Below are positions 25,283 through 34,646 of a DNA stretch of 64,000 nt, in pieces. Source of the DNA: Halosimplex amylolyticum (GTDB lineage Archaea; Halobacteriota; Halobacteria; Halobacteriales; Haloarculaceae). Location of the stretch: the NCBI RefSeq assembly GCF_051414035.1, contig NZ_JBLKNW010000002.1:1-64000 (forward strand). Reading direction: 5' to 3'. Within the stretch, counting starts at the first letter, position 1. Each line of letters begins with the position of its first letter. The translations under genes were made by a program, and so were the position numbers. The notes beneath the pieces are model-generated. The model saw only the letters and a list, made by a program, of their open reading frames with translations. It made no database searches and was not told the DNA's origin.

Positions 25283-25292
25283 GATTGATAAC
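25283..25292 (+). promoter_or_regulatory. TATA-like box of the fused tatC gene
   Basis: GATTGATAAC is centred about 30 bases before the ATG at 25318. It belongs to the 161-base divergent control region shared with tatCo. Confidence 0.45.
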
Positions 25293-25317
25293 AGTCACTC
25301 GGTTACCACTCCCCGAG

Positions 25318-27519
25318 ATGGCTGCCGCGATCGACGAGGACACCAAGCGGACCGTCGCACAGGGTCGCGCGACCCTCGGGTCCATGATCGGCAGCGCCCG
25401 CGAGGACCTCCAGAAGGCCTTCATGGTCTTCGTCATCGGGTTCATGGGGACGTTCTACGCGCTCCGGCTCTACGTCTGGGACCAGCTCAAGGCCGACCTG
25501 AACCCCCAGCTTAAACAGAGCGGAGAGGGGGTCAGCATCGTCGCGACCACGCCCTTCGACGTGATCCTGTTACAGGCGAAGATCGGGATCTTCATCGGGA
25601 TCCTCATGGCTATCCCGGTCGTGATCTACTACGGCCGCGACGCCCTGCGAGCGCGGGGCTGGTGGCCCGCCGAGGACGTCCCCCGCTGGAAACTCGCCTT
25701 CCCGGCGCTGCTCTCGGTCGTCCTCTTCGCCGGCGGCATCGCCTACGCCTACTACCTCTTCTTCCCGCTCATGCTCGGGTTCCTCGCCGGCAACGCCGTC
25801 AACGCCGGCTTCGAGCCAGCGTGGTCCATCGTCAAGTGGACGCAGTTCATCGCCTTCCTCGGCTTCTCGTTCGGCCTCGCCGCGCAACTGCCGCTGGCGA
25901 TGAGTTCGCTGGCGTACCTGCGCATCCTCAGCTACCAGGCGATGCGCGACCGCTGGCGCTACGCGGTGCTCGGGATCTTCGTGTTCGGCGCGTTCTTCTC
26001 GCCGCCGGACCCGCTCACGCAGATCATGTGGGCGCTCCCGCTGATCGGCCTCTACGCCTTCAGCCTGGCGCTGGCCCGCTTCGCCGAACTCCTGCGCCGC
26101 TCGGCCGACGAGGTCTCGGCCGGACTGGTCCTCCGCACCTACTGGAACCAGCTCGCGGGCATCGCCCTCCTCACCTTCGCCGCCGGCTACCTCTTCGTCG
26201 TCCGCATGGGTGTCGCCGCGGTCAACGACGTCCTCGCTGGCCTCCCCGAACAGTACCAGCGCGGCCCCTACCCCAGCCTCGCCGAGATGACGGGGCTGGA
26301 CCCCCAGGTCGTCGCCGCGCTCGTCGGCCTCGCCGTGATGGCCGTCGCGCTCGGCGTCGCCCTGTTCGCCTTCTCCATCCGCGAACTCAACGCGGCCCGC
26401 GACCCCACGGAGCCCGTGGGGTCGCCCGCAGAGATCGACCTGCTGGCTCTCGACGCCGCGGCGATCCCGGCGACGCCGCCCGAGCGCTTCGAGGACATGG
26501 ACGAGGGCGAGGCGACCGAGCTCGCCCGCGAGGCCCTGCAGGAACAGGAAGACCCCGACAAGGCCCAGGCCATCCTCGACCGCTTCGACGAGGTCCAGGA
26601 GGCCGAAGAGCGACGCGCCGAGGCGGCCGAGGGGAGCGAAGGCGACGCGACCGCTGCTGACGACGACGAGGGCGGCATCTTCGCCTCGACGACGGCGGGC
26701 GTCGTCGACTCGTTCACCGAGGAGGAGACCACCGAGGACGACATCGGCGGCTACTACTACGACATCGCCTTCATCCTCGAGAGCCTCACCTCGCGGGCGT
26801 TCCGCATCGTCGGCGTGTTCGGCGTCGTGATGGCCGCGACCTTCGTCTTCCTCTACCAGGGCGGGATCGGGCGGCTCCAGGAGATCTTCTTCAGCCGGAT
26901 GCCCGAGAGCCAGGGGGTCCAGGCCAACATCGTGACGCTCCACCCCGCGGAGGCGCTCATCTTCGAGATCAAGTTCGCCACGCTACTGGGGCTGGTCGCG
27001 ACGTTCCCGCTGATCCTCTACTACGCCTGGCCGCGACTCAAGGAACGCGGGCTCGTCGGCGGCGACCGGCGCGTGCTCGGCGCGTGGGCCGTCTCCCTGA
27101 TCGTCGGCATCGTCGGCGGGAGCCTGCTCGGGTTCCTGTACATCGCGCCCGCGATCATCTCGTGGCTCGCGGCCGACGCGATCCAGTCGAGCATGGTCAT
27201 CTACTACCGGATCAACAACTTCGGCTGGCTGGTCGTCGCCACGACGGTCGGCGTCGGCCTGCTCGTGGAGGTGCCGGTGACGATGTTCCTGTTCCACCGC
27301 GGCGGCCTGGTCACCTTCCAGACGATGTTCGACCGCTGGCGGACGGTCGTCATGGCGATCATCGTCACCGCCGCGTTCCTCACCCCCTCCAGCCTGCTCA
27401 CGATGCTGGTGTTCTCCATCCCCACGGCGTTCGCGTACATGGTCGGCCTCGGACTCCTGTGGGTCTACACCCTCGGCGGTCGACGCACGCCCAGCAGAGA
27501 AGGCGAAGCGGCCGACTGA
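25318..27519 (+). CDS. tatC: Fused double TatC protein (TatCt-type)
   Basis: 733 residues containing two TatC domains in one chain: about 30-290 (KAFMVFVIGFMGTFYALRLY start) and about 490-720 (YYDIAFILESLTSR start), joined by about 150 residues with an acidic linker rich in E, D and A (EEDPDKAQAILDRFDEV). Known haloarchaeal TatCt proteins have this fused layout and, in Haloferax volcanii, TatCt is essential, from the literature. I start at MAAAIDED because a TATA box fits; a methionine 15 codons upstream (25273) is preceded by sequence that looks like promoter. The pair with the divergent tatCo is conserved in haloarchaea. Confidence 0.93.
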   Translation: MAAAIDEDTKRTVAQGRATLGSMIGSAREDLQKAFMVFVIGFMGTFYALRLYVWDQLKADLNPQLKQSGEGVSIVATTPFDVILLQAKIGIFIGILMAIPVVIYYGRDALRARGWWPAEDVPRWKLAFPALLSVVLFAGGIAYAYYLFFPLMLGFLAGNAVNAGFEPAWSIVKWTQFIAFLGFSFGLAAQLPLAMSSLAYLRILSYQAMRDRWRYAVLGIFVFGAFFSPPDPLTQIMWALPLIGLYAFSLALARFAELLRRSADEVSAGLVLRTYWNQLAGIALLTFAAGYLFVVRMGVAAVNDVLAGLPEQYQRGPYPSLAEMTGLDPQVVAALVGLAVMAVALGVALFAFSIRELNAARDPTEPVGSPAEIDLLALDAAAIPATPPERFEDMDEGEATELAREALQEQEDPDKAQAILDRFDEVQEAEERRAEAAEGSEGDATAADDDEGGIFASTTAGVVDSFTEEETTEDDIGGYYYDIAFILESLTSRAFRIVGVFGVVMAATFVFLYQGGIGRLQEIFFSRMPESQGVQANIVTLHPAEALIFEIKFATLLGLVATFPLILYYAWPRLKERGLVGGDRRVLGAWAVSLIVGIVGGSLLGFLYIAPAIISWLAADAIQSSMVIYYRINNFGWLVVATTVGVGLLVEVPVTMFLFHRGGLVTFQTMFDRWRTVVMAIIVTAAFLTPSSLLTMLVFSIPTAFAYMVGLGLLWVYTLGGRRTPSREGEAAD

Positions 27520-27561
27520 AGCGACGGTCTGCGGATCAGAACGAGCGCCCGGACCCCGGCG

Positions 27562-29529
27562 TCAGTCGTCGTCCGTCGAGGGCGCCGACTCGAACGCCTT
27601 CTCGCCGTACATGTCGGCGACCTCCGCGGCGTAGCGATCGCGGATGTCCCGGCGCTTTTTCTTCATCGTCGGGGTCAGGAGGCCGTTCTCCTGGGTGAAC
27701 TCCTCGGGGACGAGCCGGAACTTCTTGATGCGCTCGTGTTCCTCGAAGTCCCGGTTGACGCGCTCGATCTCTCGTTCGACCAGGTTCCTGGCGGCGTCGC
27801 TCTCGCAGATCGCCTGTCGGTCTTCGGGGATCGACACGCCCTCCGATTCCGCGAAGAACGTCAGACCGTCCACGTCCGGGACGACCAGGGCGCTGACGAA
27901 CTTCCGGTCCGACCCGAGCACCATCACCTGCTCGATGATGGAGATGTCGCCGAAGCGCTCCTCGATGGGCCCGGGCGGGATGTTCTTGCCCGTCGAGAGG
28001 ACGATGAGCTGTTTGGCGCGCTCGTGGAAGACGAAGTAGTCGTCCGGTCGCCGCTCGACGATGTCGCCCGTCCGCAGGTACCCGTCGTCGGTGAACGCGT
28101 CGGCCGTCGCCTCCGGGCGCTCCCAGTAGCCGTCGGTCACGTTCGGCCCCGAGACGAGCAGTTCGCCGACCGCGCCCTCCGCGTCGAACTCGGCGTCGAT
28201 GTCGGTGTCCAGGCGGGCGTCGATGTCCTGCACCAGCGGACCGATCGTGCCCGTCTTCGGGTCGGTCGGCGGGTTCGTCGTCACGACCGGCGCCGCCTCG
28301 GTGAGTCCGTAGCCCTCGAAGACCGGCAGGCCCATCCCGTGGTACAGCGCCGCGAGTTCGGCCGAGAGCGTCCCGCCGCCGCTCACCATGAAGTCGATGT
28401 TCCCGCCGAGCGCCGCGCGCACGTCGGAATACACCAGCCGGTCGGCCACCGAGTGCTTCACCGAGAGGAGCCGCCCCGGGTCGTCTGCGTGGTGGTGCGC
28501 GCGAGCCACGTCGCTCGCCCACTGGAAGATCCGCTCGGCGACCGACGACGACTGGGCCTCCTCGCGGATGGCCCCGTACATCTTCTCGAACACCCGCGGG
28601 ACCGCCGTGGCCGAGGTCGGCTCGACGGTCTGGAAGTCCTCCTTCAGCGTGTCGACGCTCTCGGCGTAGGCGACGGTCCCGCCCGCGGCGAAGATGAGGA
28701 AGTGACCGGCCAGGCGCTCGAAGACGTGCGCGAGCGGGAGGAACGAGACGGTCGTCGTGTCGGTGTCGATGCTCAACTCCGAGGGTTTGTCCGGTCGCGG
28801 GCCGTAGCGGCGGTACACCTGGTCGACGTTCGACCGGAAGTTGCGGTGGGTGAGGCGCACGCCCTTCGGCTTCCCGGTCGTCCCGGAGGTGTAGACGAGG
28901 CTGGCCAGGTCGTCGACGTCGCTCTCGTAGAGCCACCCCTCGTAGGCCGCCTCGTTGTACTGGTCGGCGCCGCGCTCGTAGACCTCCCCGAGCGTGTACA
29001 CGTCCGACTCCCCCGCGAAACGTCCCGGGTCGTCCATCACGACGAAAAAGTCCAGGTCGAGGTCGGCGTCGTTCTCGTAGACCCGCTCCAGGCACGTCTC
29101 GTTCTCGACGACGACCCCGGTGGCGTCGGGGTCGTCGAGGAGGTACGCCGCCTGCGACTCGGAGGAGCTCTTGTACACCGTGGACACCACGCCGCCGGCC
29201 GCGAGCACCGCGAAGTCGGTCTGCGCCCACTCCATGCGCGTGTCGGCGTAGAGCCCGACGCGGTCGCCGCGCTCGACGCCCAGGTCGCGGAAACCGGCCG
29301 CGAGCCGGCGGACCACCGCTGCCATCTCGTCGTACGTGAGGGTCGCGAATTCTCCGTCGGGGGCCGCGGGGAACGCGACGCCGGCCAGCGAGCGGTCGTA
29401 CACCCCACCCTTGTACCGCTGCGCCGGACGGTCCGCGTTGCGCGCCGCGCTGTTCTCGAACATCTGTGCGAGCGTCGACTCCCCCAACACGGGGTCGTCG
29501 AACGCCCGCTCCCTGTCGACCGAACCCAT
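27562..29529 (-). CDS. Long-chain fatty-acid-CoA ligase / AMP-forming synthetase
   Basis: 655 residues of the ANL superfamily. The AMP-binding P-loop YTSGTTGKPKGV lies near residue 198, GYGLTEAAPV near 355, and the A8/hinge region YLRTGDIVERRP near 450. The C-terminal Lys region TPTMKKKRRDI is present. Length and the FADLAHVFERL-like LPLAHVFERL motif match the long-chain (FadD15-type) group. It would activate a fatty or other organic acid as an acyl-CoA. The start follows a CTTTTTACC-type TATA box by about 27 bases. Confidence 0.9.
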   Translation of the reverse strand: MGSVDRERAFDDPVLGESTLAQMFENSAARNADRPAQRYKGGVYDRSLAGVAFPAAPDGEFATLTYDEMAAVVRRLAAGFRDLGVERGDRVGLYADTRMEWAQTDFAVLAAGGVVSTVYKSSSESQAAYLLDDPDATGVVVENETCLERVYENDADLDLDFFVVMDDPGRFAGESDVYTLGEVYERGADQYNEAAYEGWLYESDVDDLASLVYTSGTTGKPKGVRLTHRNFRSNVDQVYRRYGPRPDKPSELSIDTDTTTVSFLPLAHVFERLAGHFLIFAAGGTVAYAESVDTLKEDFQTVEPTSATAVPRVFEKMYGAIREEAQSSSVAERIFQWASDVARAHHHADDPGRLLSVKHSVADRLVYSDVRAALGGNIDFMVSGGGTLSAELAALYHGMGLPVFEGYGLTEAAPVVTTNPPTDPKTGTIGPLVQDIDARLDTDIDAEFDAEGAVGELLVSGPNVTDGYWERPEATADAFTDDGYLRTGDIVERRPDDYFVFHERAKQLIVLSTGKNIPPGPIEERFGDISIIEQVMVLGSDRKFVSALVVPDVDGLTFFAESEGVSIPEDRQAICESDAARNLVEREIERVNRDFEEHERIKKFRLVPEEFTQENGLLTPTMKKKRRDIRDRYAAEVADMYGEKAFESAPSTDDD

Positions 29530-29552
29530 GAACATCTGTTATGAATTCTCCG

Positions 29553-29560
29553 GTAAAAAG
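29553..29560 (-). promoter_or_regulatory. TATA box of the acyl-CoA ligase gene
   Basis: CTTTTTAC on the minus strand is centred about 27 bases before the ATG at 29529, so the transcript is predicted leaderless. Confidence 0.5.
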
Positions 29561-29680
29561 GTGCGGGCCAGGGCGCGCGCGGGAGGCGGCGGGCAGGTGC
29601 CAACGCGCGCGAAACGCGACGATTCGGCGGAGCCAGCGCCGGCCGTCTCGATGTCGGACCCAGCGCCGACCGTCCAGATG

Positions 29681-31510
29681 CTACTCCGCGCGCGTGACGC
29701 CGGTGAACTCGAAGCGGGCGCCGGGAGCGCTGTCGTCCTCGGCTACGGCGACCGACCAGCGGTGGGCCTCGGCGATCTCCCGGACGATAGCGAGCCCGAA
29801 GCCGGTCCCGGCCTCGTCCGCGCTCACGCCCCGTTCGAACACCGTCTCCGGATCGTCTACCTCGATGCCCGGACCGTCGTCTTCGACGTAGAAGCCCGGT
29901 TCGTCGTCGAGCGTACCGGCACGGACGGTCACGTCCTCGCCGCCGTGCTCGACCGCGTTGCCGAAGACGTTCTCGAATAGGCGGACGAGCCGGTCGGGGT
30001 CGGCCTCGATGGGGTAGGCCCAGTCCTGTTCGAAGGTCGCGGCCCCGGTGTCGACGGTCGCCCAGGCCCTGGTGGCGACCACGCCCGCGTCTACCCGCTC
30101 GGTCTCCTCGATCTGGTCACCCTCGCGGGCCAGCGAGAGCACGTCGTCGATGAGCGACGCCATCCGCTCGTGCATCTCCGCGACGGTGTCGAGGTCCGAC
30201 TCGTCGCCCGTCTGGCGGTAGCGCTCCAGGCGGCCCGCGGCGACGTTGAGCGGGTTGCGCAGGTCGTGGGAGATGATGCTCGCGAACTCGTCGAGGCGCT
30301 GGTTCTGCCGGTCGAGTTCGTGCTCGCGGCGTTTCTGTTCGGTGACGTCGACCGTGACGCCGACCGTCCCGCGGAGGCGACCGGACTCGTCGTACCACGG
30401 CGCCTTGGTGGTCTGGAAGAACAGGTCCCGCCCGTTCGGCGGGCTGGCCCGTTCGATCCGACCGCGGATGGGCTTGCCGCTCTCGACCACCTGTCGGTCG
30501 TCGGCGATCGCGTCCTCGGCGTGGCCCGCCTCGTAGAGGTCGAAGTCCGTCTTCCCGTGGACGTCCTCGGGCGTGTGCAGGATCTTCCCCTCGGGAGACT
30601 CGATGAACGGCTCGACGACGTCCTCGCTGACGAGGACGTGTCGGCTCTGGTCGTCCTTGAAGTAGACGGACATCGGCACGTGCTCGACGAGCGAGCGCAG
30701 CATCGCCCCCTCGTCGTCGTCCGGCGGCCCGCCGTCGGGGACGCTCCCCACGAGGTACCCGATCCCCGCCGACCGGTCGGCGACGATCTCCACTTCGGTC
30801 TTGAACGCCCCGTCGACGCCGGCGCAGTGCCACTCGCGGCGCTCGAAGTCGCCGTCCAGGGCCCCCTGGACGAACGTCTCGATCGGGCCGCCGTCCCTGA
30901 GCCACTCCAGTTCCTCCTCGCCGGGCTCGCCCCGCCCGCGGCCGCGGAGTTCGTGCGTGATGTCCGTCTCGCGCAGGTCGGCGAGCGTCGCGTCGTCGAT
31001 GTCCGGCGGATCGAGCGCCCAGTGGTCGAAGAACGTCTCGTTCGCCTCCCGGAGCGCGTAGGAGTCGAGATCGAACGAGACGATGGCCTCGCCGCTCAGG
31101 TCGGCGAGGTGCCAGCCCACCTCGTCGCGCTCGCGCTCGACGAAGTCGCGGACCCGAGACCGCACCAGCCGCGAGGTGTGTTCGCCGTCGGCGACGTAGG
31201 CCGCCGACGGGTCCTCCAGCAGCCTGTCGAGCAGGTCGCCGTCGATCCGGTCGCCCCCGGGGTCGACGACGACCACCGGTCGCGTCCGGTCGACGTCCCT
31301 GACAGCGTCGTAGTACGTCTCGTCCGGGCCGCAGACGACACAGACCGCCCCGCGTTCGACCCCGGCCCTGACCGCTCGTGCGCCGTCGCCCTCCGGCGTC
31401 GAGACGGCCAGGGAGGTGTCTGCCTCCAGCGCGGCGACCGCCGCCTCGCGCACCACCTCGTCGGCCGCGACGACGGCGACTGTAGTCGAGATGTCCCCCG
31501 AATGTGGCAT
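29681..31510 (-). CDS. PAS-domain sensor histidine kinase with receiver-like N-terminus
   Basis: 609 residues without TM segments, so cytosolic. The first 130 residues look receiver-like in fold (VAVVAADEVVREA ... GAVCVVCGPDETYYD ... VVVVDPGGD) but the phosphoacceptor pattern is not evident. Two PAS-type domains follow (about 145-265, 275-405: MLRSLVEHVPMSVYFKDDQS), then HisKA with the phospho-His in SIISHDLRNPLNV, and the HATPase_c with NAVEHGG, DDGPGI and GTGFGLAIV. It is divergent from cydAB, so redox or oxygen control of the oxidase is conceivable. No partner response regulator adjoins. A TATA box at 31534-31543 supports the start. Confidence 0.87.
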   Translation of the reverse strand: MPHSGDISTTVAVVAADEVVREAAVAALEADTSLAVSTPEGDGARAVRAGVERGAVCVVCGPDETYYDAVRDVDRTRPVVVVDPGGDRIDGDLLDRLLEDPSAAYVADGEHTSRLVRSRVRDFVERERDEVGWHLADLSGEAIVSFDLDSYALREANETFFDHWALDPPDIDDATLADLRETDITHELRGRGRGEPGEEELEWLRDGGPIETFVQGALDGDFERREWHCAGVDGAFKTEVEIVADRSAGIGYLVGSVPDGGPPDDDEGAMLRSLVEHVPMSVYFKDDQSRHVLVSEDVVEPFIESPEGKILHTPEDVHGKTDFDLYEAGHAEDAIADDRQVVESGKPIRGRIERASPPNGRDLFFQTTKAPWYDESGRLRGTVGVTVDVTEQKRREHELDRQNQRLDEFASIISHDLRNPLNVAAGRLERYRQTGDESDLDTVAEMHERMASLIDDVLSLAREGDQIEETERVDAGVVATRAWATVDTGAATFEQDWAYPIEADPDRLVRLFENVFGNAVEHGGEDVTVRAGTLDDEPGFYVEDDGPGIEVDDPETVFERGVSADEAGTGFGLAIVREIAEAHRWSVAVAEDDSAPGARFEFTGVTRAE

Positions 31511-31533
31511 AGAACCCTCTATACCGTATTCCC

Positions 31534-31543
31534 GGATAAAAAT
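31534..31543 (-). promoter_or_regulatory. TATA box of the histidine kinase gene
   Basis: ATTTTTATCC on the minus strand is centred 28 bases before the ATG at 31510. Confidence 0.55.
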
Positions 31544-31731
31544 GCCGCCAACCACCCGTGACCCGTCGAGACGCTCGCCGATCCCTGACATTCGACCTCC
31601 GAGACCAAAACATGTTCGGCCATTTCACGTCGGCGGGAATGCTGAGACGCGATAGGGTCTCCGGTCACGTAGGGCGAGCCGAGCACGCGGGCCGGCCGGT
31701 CCGAGCCGGTCGAACGTCCGTCAACCACACC

Positions 31732-33162
31732 ATGATCGACCCCGTCATCGCCAGTCGGCTCCAGTTCGCACTGACGACGATCGTCCACATCGTCTTCCCC
31801 GTGATGAGTATGGGACTCGCGCCCTTCCTCGTCTACTTCACGTGGAAGGAGATCCGCGGGGGCGACCCCGTCTACGAGCAGCTCCGGCGGTTCTGGACGA
31901 AGATATTCGCCGTCTCGTTCGTCGTGGGGACCGTCACCGGGATCGTCCTCGAGTTCGAGTTCGGGACGAACTTCGCGGCGTTCTCGACGATCGCCGGCGA
32001 GCTGTTCGGCGGCCCCCTCGCGATCGAAGGGATGATGGCGTTCATGCTGGAGGCCACCTTCCTCGGCGTGTTCGTATTCGGCCGCGACCGCGTCGGCGAC
32101 CGTCTCTACTTCGTCTCCGCCCTCGCCGTCGGTCTCGGGACCTGGCTGTCGGCGGTGTGGATCCTGATCGCCAACTCCTGGATGCAGACCCCCCGCGGGT
32201 TCGAACTCGTCGAGTCCGGCGGGCGAGAGGTCGTCAGGCTGACCGACCCCCTCGCCGCCTACCTCAGCCCGCGCTTCCCCTACATGTTCGTTCACATGCA
32301 GAACGCGGCGGTCCTCTCGGTCGCGCTCGTGATGGCCGGGCTGGGCGCGTACTACGTCTTCCGCCACCACGTCTGGGGGAACACGGTCCCCCACGCCGAC
32401 TTCTGGGAGCGGACGCTGAAGATCGCGCTCGTCGCACTGGTCATCACGGCCCCGTTCCAGGTGGTCCACGGCGACGTGTACGCACGGCACGTCTCCGAGA
32501 GCCAGCCCCAGAAGTTCGCGGCGATGGAGGCCGTCTGGGAGACCGACTCCTACGTCCCCGAGTACATCGTCGCATTCCCGACCAGCGTCGAGGACATGAC
32601 GAACCCGAAGGCCAAGGACATCTTCGGGATCGGGATACCGGGCGGCGCCTCGTGGCTCGCCAGCGGGGGTGATCCCCAGGCGACGATCACCGGGTTGAAC
32701 GAGTTCGAAGGGGCTCCGCCCGTGGCGGTCGTGTTCTGGTCGTTCCGGATCATGGTCGCGCTGGGCTTCTGGTTCGTCCTCCTGGCGTTCTGGGGCGCCT
32801 TCAGGTGGTACCGGGGCGGGCTGCTCGACGACGACCTGCTGCACAAGGCGCTGATGCTCTCGGCGCCGCTGGGGATCCTCGCCGTCGAACTCGGCTGGGT
32901 GGTCACCGAGGTCGGCCGCCAGCCGTGGGTGATCCAGAACGTCCTGCGGACCAGCGAGGGAGTCTCACCGGGCCTCACCGGCGGCGAGGCCACCCTCACG
33001 CTGCTCTCGTTCGCCGCCGTCTACCTCGGGCTGTTGACCCTCTACGGCTACGTCCTCGCGCGCATCGTCCGCGCCGGACCGCCGGGTCGCGAGGAGTTGC
33101 GGACCGTCGACGCCGAGGACGCCGACGCCCCGCTCGCCCCGGGGGTGACCGTCGATGACTGA
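31732..33162 (+). CDS. cydA: Cytochrome bd-type quinol oxidase subunit I
   Basis: 476 residues, about nine TM helices. H19 in RLQFALTTIVHIVFP corresponds to the heme b595/d region His19 of E. coli CydA; a GRQPW quinol-oxidase motif lies near residue 399 (EVGRQPWVIQ). The Q-loop is of the short type. CydA carries the hemes and reduces oxygen to water using quinol. Start: the ATG at 31732 is the first with the N-terminal signature; the longer reading frame begins with noncoding-like sequence. It is followed by cydB with an 8-base overlap and a small third gene, forming one operon. Confidence 0.95.
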   Translation: MIDPVIASRLQFALTTIVHIVFPVMSMGLAPFLVYFTWKEIRGGDPVYEQLRRFWTKIFAVSFVVGTVTGIVLEFEFGTNFAAFSTIAGELFGGPLAIEGMMAFMLEATFLGVFVFGRDRVGDRLYFVSALAVGLGTWLSAVWILIANSWMQTPRGFELVESGGREVVRLTDPLAAYLSPRFPYMFVHMQNAAVLSVALVMAGLGAYYVFRHHVWGNTVPHADFWERTLKIALVALVITAPFQVVHGDVYARHVSESQPQKFAAMEAVWETDSYVPEYIVAFPTSVEDMTNPKAKDIFGIGIPGGASWLASGGDPQATITGLNEFEGAPPVAVVFWSFRIMVALGFWFVLLAFWGAFRWYRGGLLDDDLLHKALMLSAPLGILAVELGWVVTEVGRQPWVIQNVLRTSEGVSPGLTGGEATLTLLSFAAVYLGLLTLYGYVLARIVRAGPPGREELRTVDAEDADAPLAPGVTVDD

Positions 33163-34201
33163 ACCGGTCGCACACCTCGCGGGCGCCGTCCGCTCGCTCC
33201 CGGCACCGCCGCTCTCGCTCGCGGACGGGCCGCTGTTCGGCCTGCCGCTCCCCGAGCTCTGGTTCGGGCTCCTCTTTTTCATCTTCGCCGTGTTCCTCGT
33301 CCTCGACGGGTTCGACTTCGGCGTCGGCGCCCTGTTCGCGACCCGCGCGGACCCCCACGAGCGCGAGCAGTTGATCGCGGCCATCGGGCCGTTCTGGGAC
33401 GGCAACGAGGTGTGGCTGGTCGTCTTCGGCGGCGCCATGTTCGCCGCGTTCCCGAGCGTCTACGCGGCGCTGTTCAGCCGCCACTACCTCCTGATGTTCG
33501 CCATCCTCGGCGCGCTCATCCTCCGCGGGCTCGCGCCCGAACTGTACGAACAGCGCGAGGACGACGCCTGGAAGCGCTGGTGGGGCCGCGCGTTCGTCGT
33601 CGGGAGCGTCGGCGCCCCCTTCTTCCTCGGCGTCTTCGCCGCCAACTGGGTGCTCGGCGCGACGCGGATCGTCACGGTCCCGGGGGTCGTCGTCGGTCTC
33701 GCCGTCGTCGCGCTCACCGTCGTCGACGGGGCGGCGTTCCTCCGCCTCAAGACGCGAGGGAGCCTCCAGACGGACCTCGAACGGGCGGGTCTGCGTGCGC
33801 TCGTCGCGTACGTCGGGCTCGTCGTCTTCGCGCTCGGGACGATCTACGCGACGACGCCGGCAGTCCGCTCGGCGCTCACGTCGCCGCTCGCGCTCGGACT
33901 GGTCGTCGCGACGGTCGCGCTCGCCGGCGGTTACGCCGTCGCGATGCGCCGCGACCGTCACCTCCCCGCGTTCGCCGCGGCCGCGGGGCTGGTCTTCGCC
34001 CTCGTCGGGGTCGTCGCGCGCCTGACCTACCCGTACGTCGACCGCGTCACCGGCCAGACCGTGAGCGACGCCATCGTCTCGACGCTCCCACTGAACCTCA
34101 TGACGATCGGCGCCGCAGTCCTGCTCCCGCTCGTGTTCGGCTACTTCGCGGTGCTGTACTCGACGTTCAGCGGCCCCGTCGAGGCGGGGGAGACGTACTG
34201 A
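33155..34201 (+). CDS. cydB: Cytochrome bd-type quinol oxidase subunit II
   Basis: 348 residues with about eight TM helices. The N-terminal LPELWFGLLFFIFAVFLVLDGFDFGVG motif is the CydB signature (written here in part: FLVLDGFDFGVGAL), followed by GPFWDGNEVWLVVFGGAMFAAFP. It overlaps the end of cydA by eight bases. CydB pairs with CydA in the terminal oxidase of low-oxygen respiration. The stop overlaps the ATG of the next small gene by one base (TGATG). Confidence 0.95.
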   Translation: MTEPVAHLAGAVRSLPAPPLSLADGPLFGLPLPELWFGLLFFIFAVFLVLDGFDFGVGALFATRADPHEREQLIAAIGPFWDGNEVWLVVFGGAMFAAFPSVYAALFSRHYLLMFAILGALILRGLAPELYEQREDDAWKRWWGRAFVVGSVGAPFFLGVFAANWVLGATRIVTVPGVVVGLAVVALTVVDGAAFLRLKTRGSLQTDLERAGLRALVAYVGLVVFALGTIYATTPAVRSALTSPLALGLVVATVALAGGYAVAMRRDRHLPAFAAAAGLVFALVGVVARLTYPYVDRVTGQTVSDAIVSTLPLNLMTIGAAVLLPLVFGYFAVLYSTFSGPVEAGETY

Positions 34202-34473
34202 TGAGCGACGATCGTGCGGTCGAGACTTACGACGCCGCGTCGAAGACGACCTCCCTGCTCTCGCGAACGCTACTGACGTGGCTGGAACTCACCGTCGTCG
34301 GCATCACCGGCGGCGCCGTCGGCGCGGCGGTCGGCGGTCCGCCCGCGTTCATCGCCTACCTCCTGACGACGCTCGTCTCGGTGGGGATCCTCTTTCACAA
34401 CGTCGCCGCCCTCGTCGACGCGCGTATCGCGGCCGCCCACGCCCCGGACGCTAGCGCGAGTGGGGCGGACTGA
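34201..34473 (+). CDS. Small membrane protein in the cyd operon
   Basis: 90 residues, not previously flagged by longer frames: MSDDRAVETYDAASKTTSL start, then hydrophobic segments at about 28-50 (LELTVVGITGGAVGAAVG) and 55-78 (AFIAYLLTTLVSVGILFHNV). Its ATG overlaps the cydB stop by one base, so it is translationally coupled. In other bacteria CydX/CydH-type small subunits stabilise the oxidase; this protein is longer than CydX and has two TM helices, so equivalence is only a suggestion. Its stop codon begins a 30-bp tandem repeat. Confidence 0.78.
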   Translation: MSDDRAVETYDAASKTTSLLSRTLLTWLELTVVGITGGAVGAAVGGPPAFIAYLLTTLVSVGILFHNVAALVDARIAAAHAPDASASGAD

Positions 34474-34560
34474 CCCGGCGCGGCGTCCATCCGCCCTGGC
34501 TGACCCGGCGCGGCGTCCATCCGCCCTGGCTGACCCGGCGCGGCGTCCATCCGCCCCGAC
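34471..34560. repeat. 30-bp tandem repeat, three units
   Basis: Units at 34471-34500, 34501-34530 and 34531-34560 are identical (TGACCCGGCGCGGCGTCCAT followed by ten more bases) except for the last five bases of unit three; a degenerate fourth unit follows to about 34590. The first three bases are the stop codon of the cyd-associated gene. Confidence 0.85.
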
Positions 34561-34613
34561 GGACGGCCAGGTGGCGTCCATCTGTCCTGACTTACCCGGG
34601 CGAAGCGATCCGC

Positions 34614-34620
34614 CTATATT
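34614..34620 (+). promoter_or_regulatory. TATA box of the CopG/transporter operon
   Basis: CTATATT is centred about 30 bases before the ATG at 34647. Confidence 0.55.
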
Positions 34621-34646
34621 CTCGGAGTGACCTCTGACGAATATCT

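Noticed and set aside
25157..25317. Origin-like region between the two tatC genes
   Set aside because: The AT-rich part is fully explained by two divergent TATA boxes at the right spacing.
34471..34590. Possible CRISPR array
   Set aside because: The 30-base units are directly adjacent with no variable spacers, so this is a plain tandem repeat.
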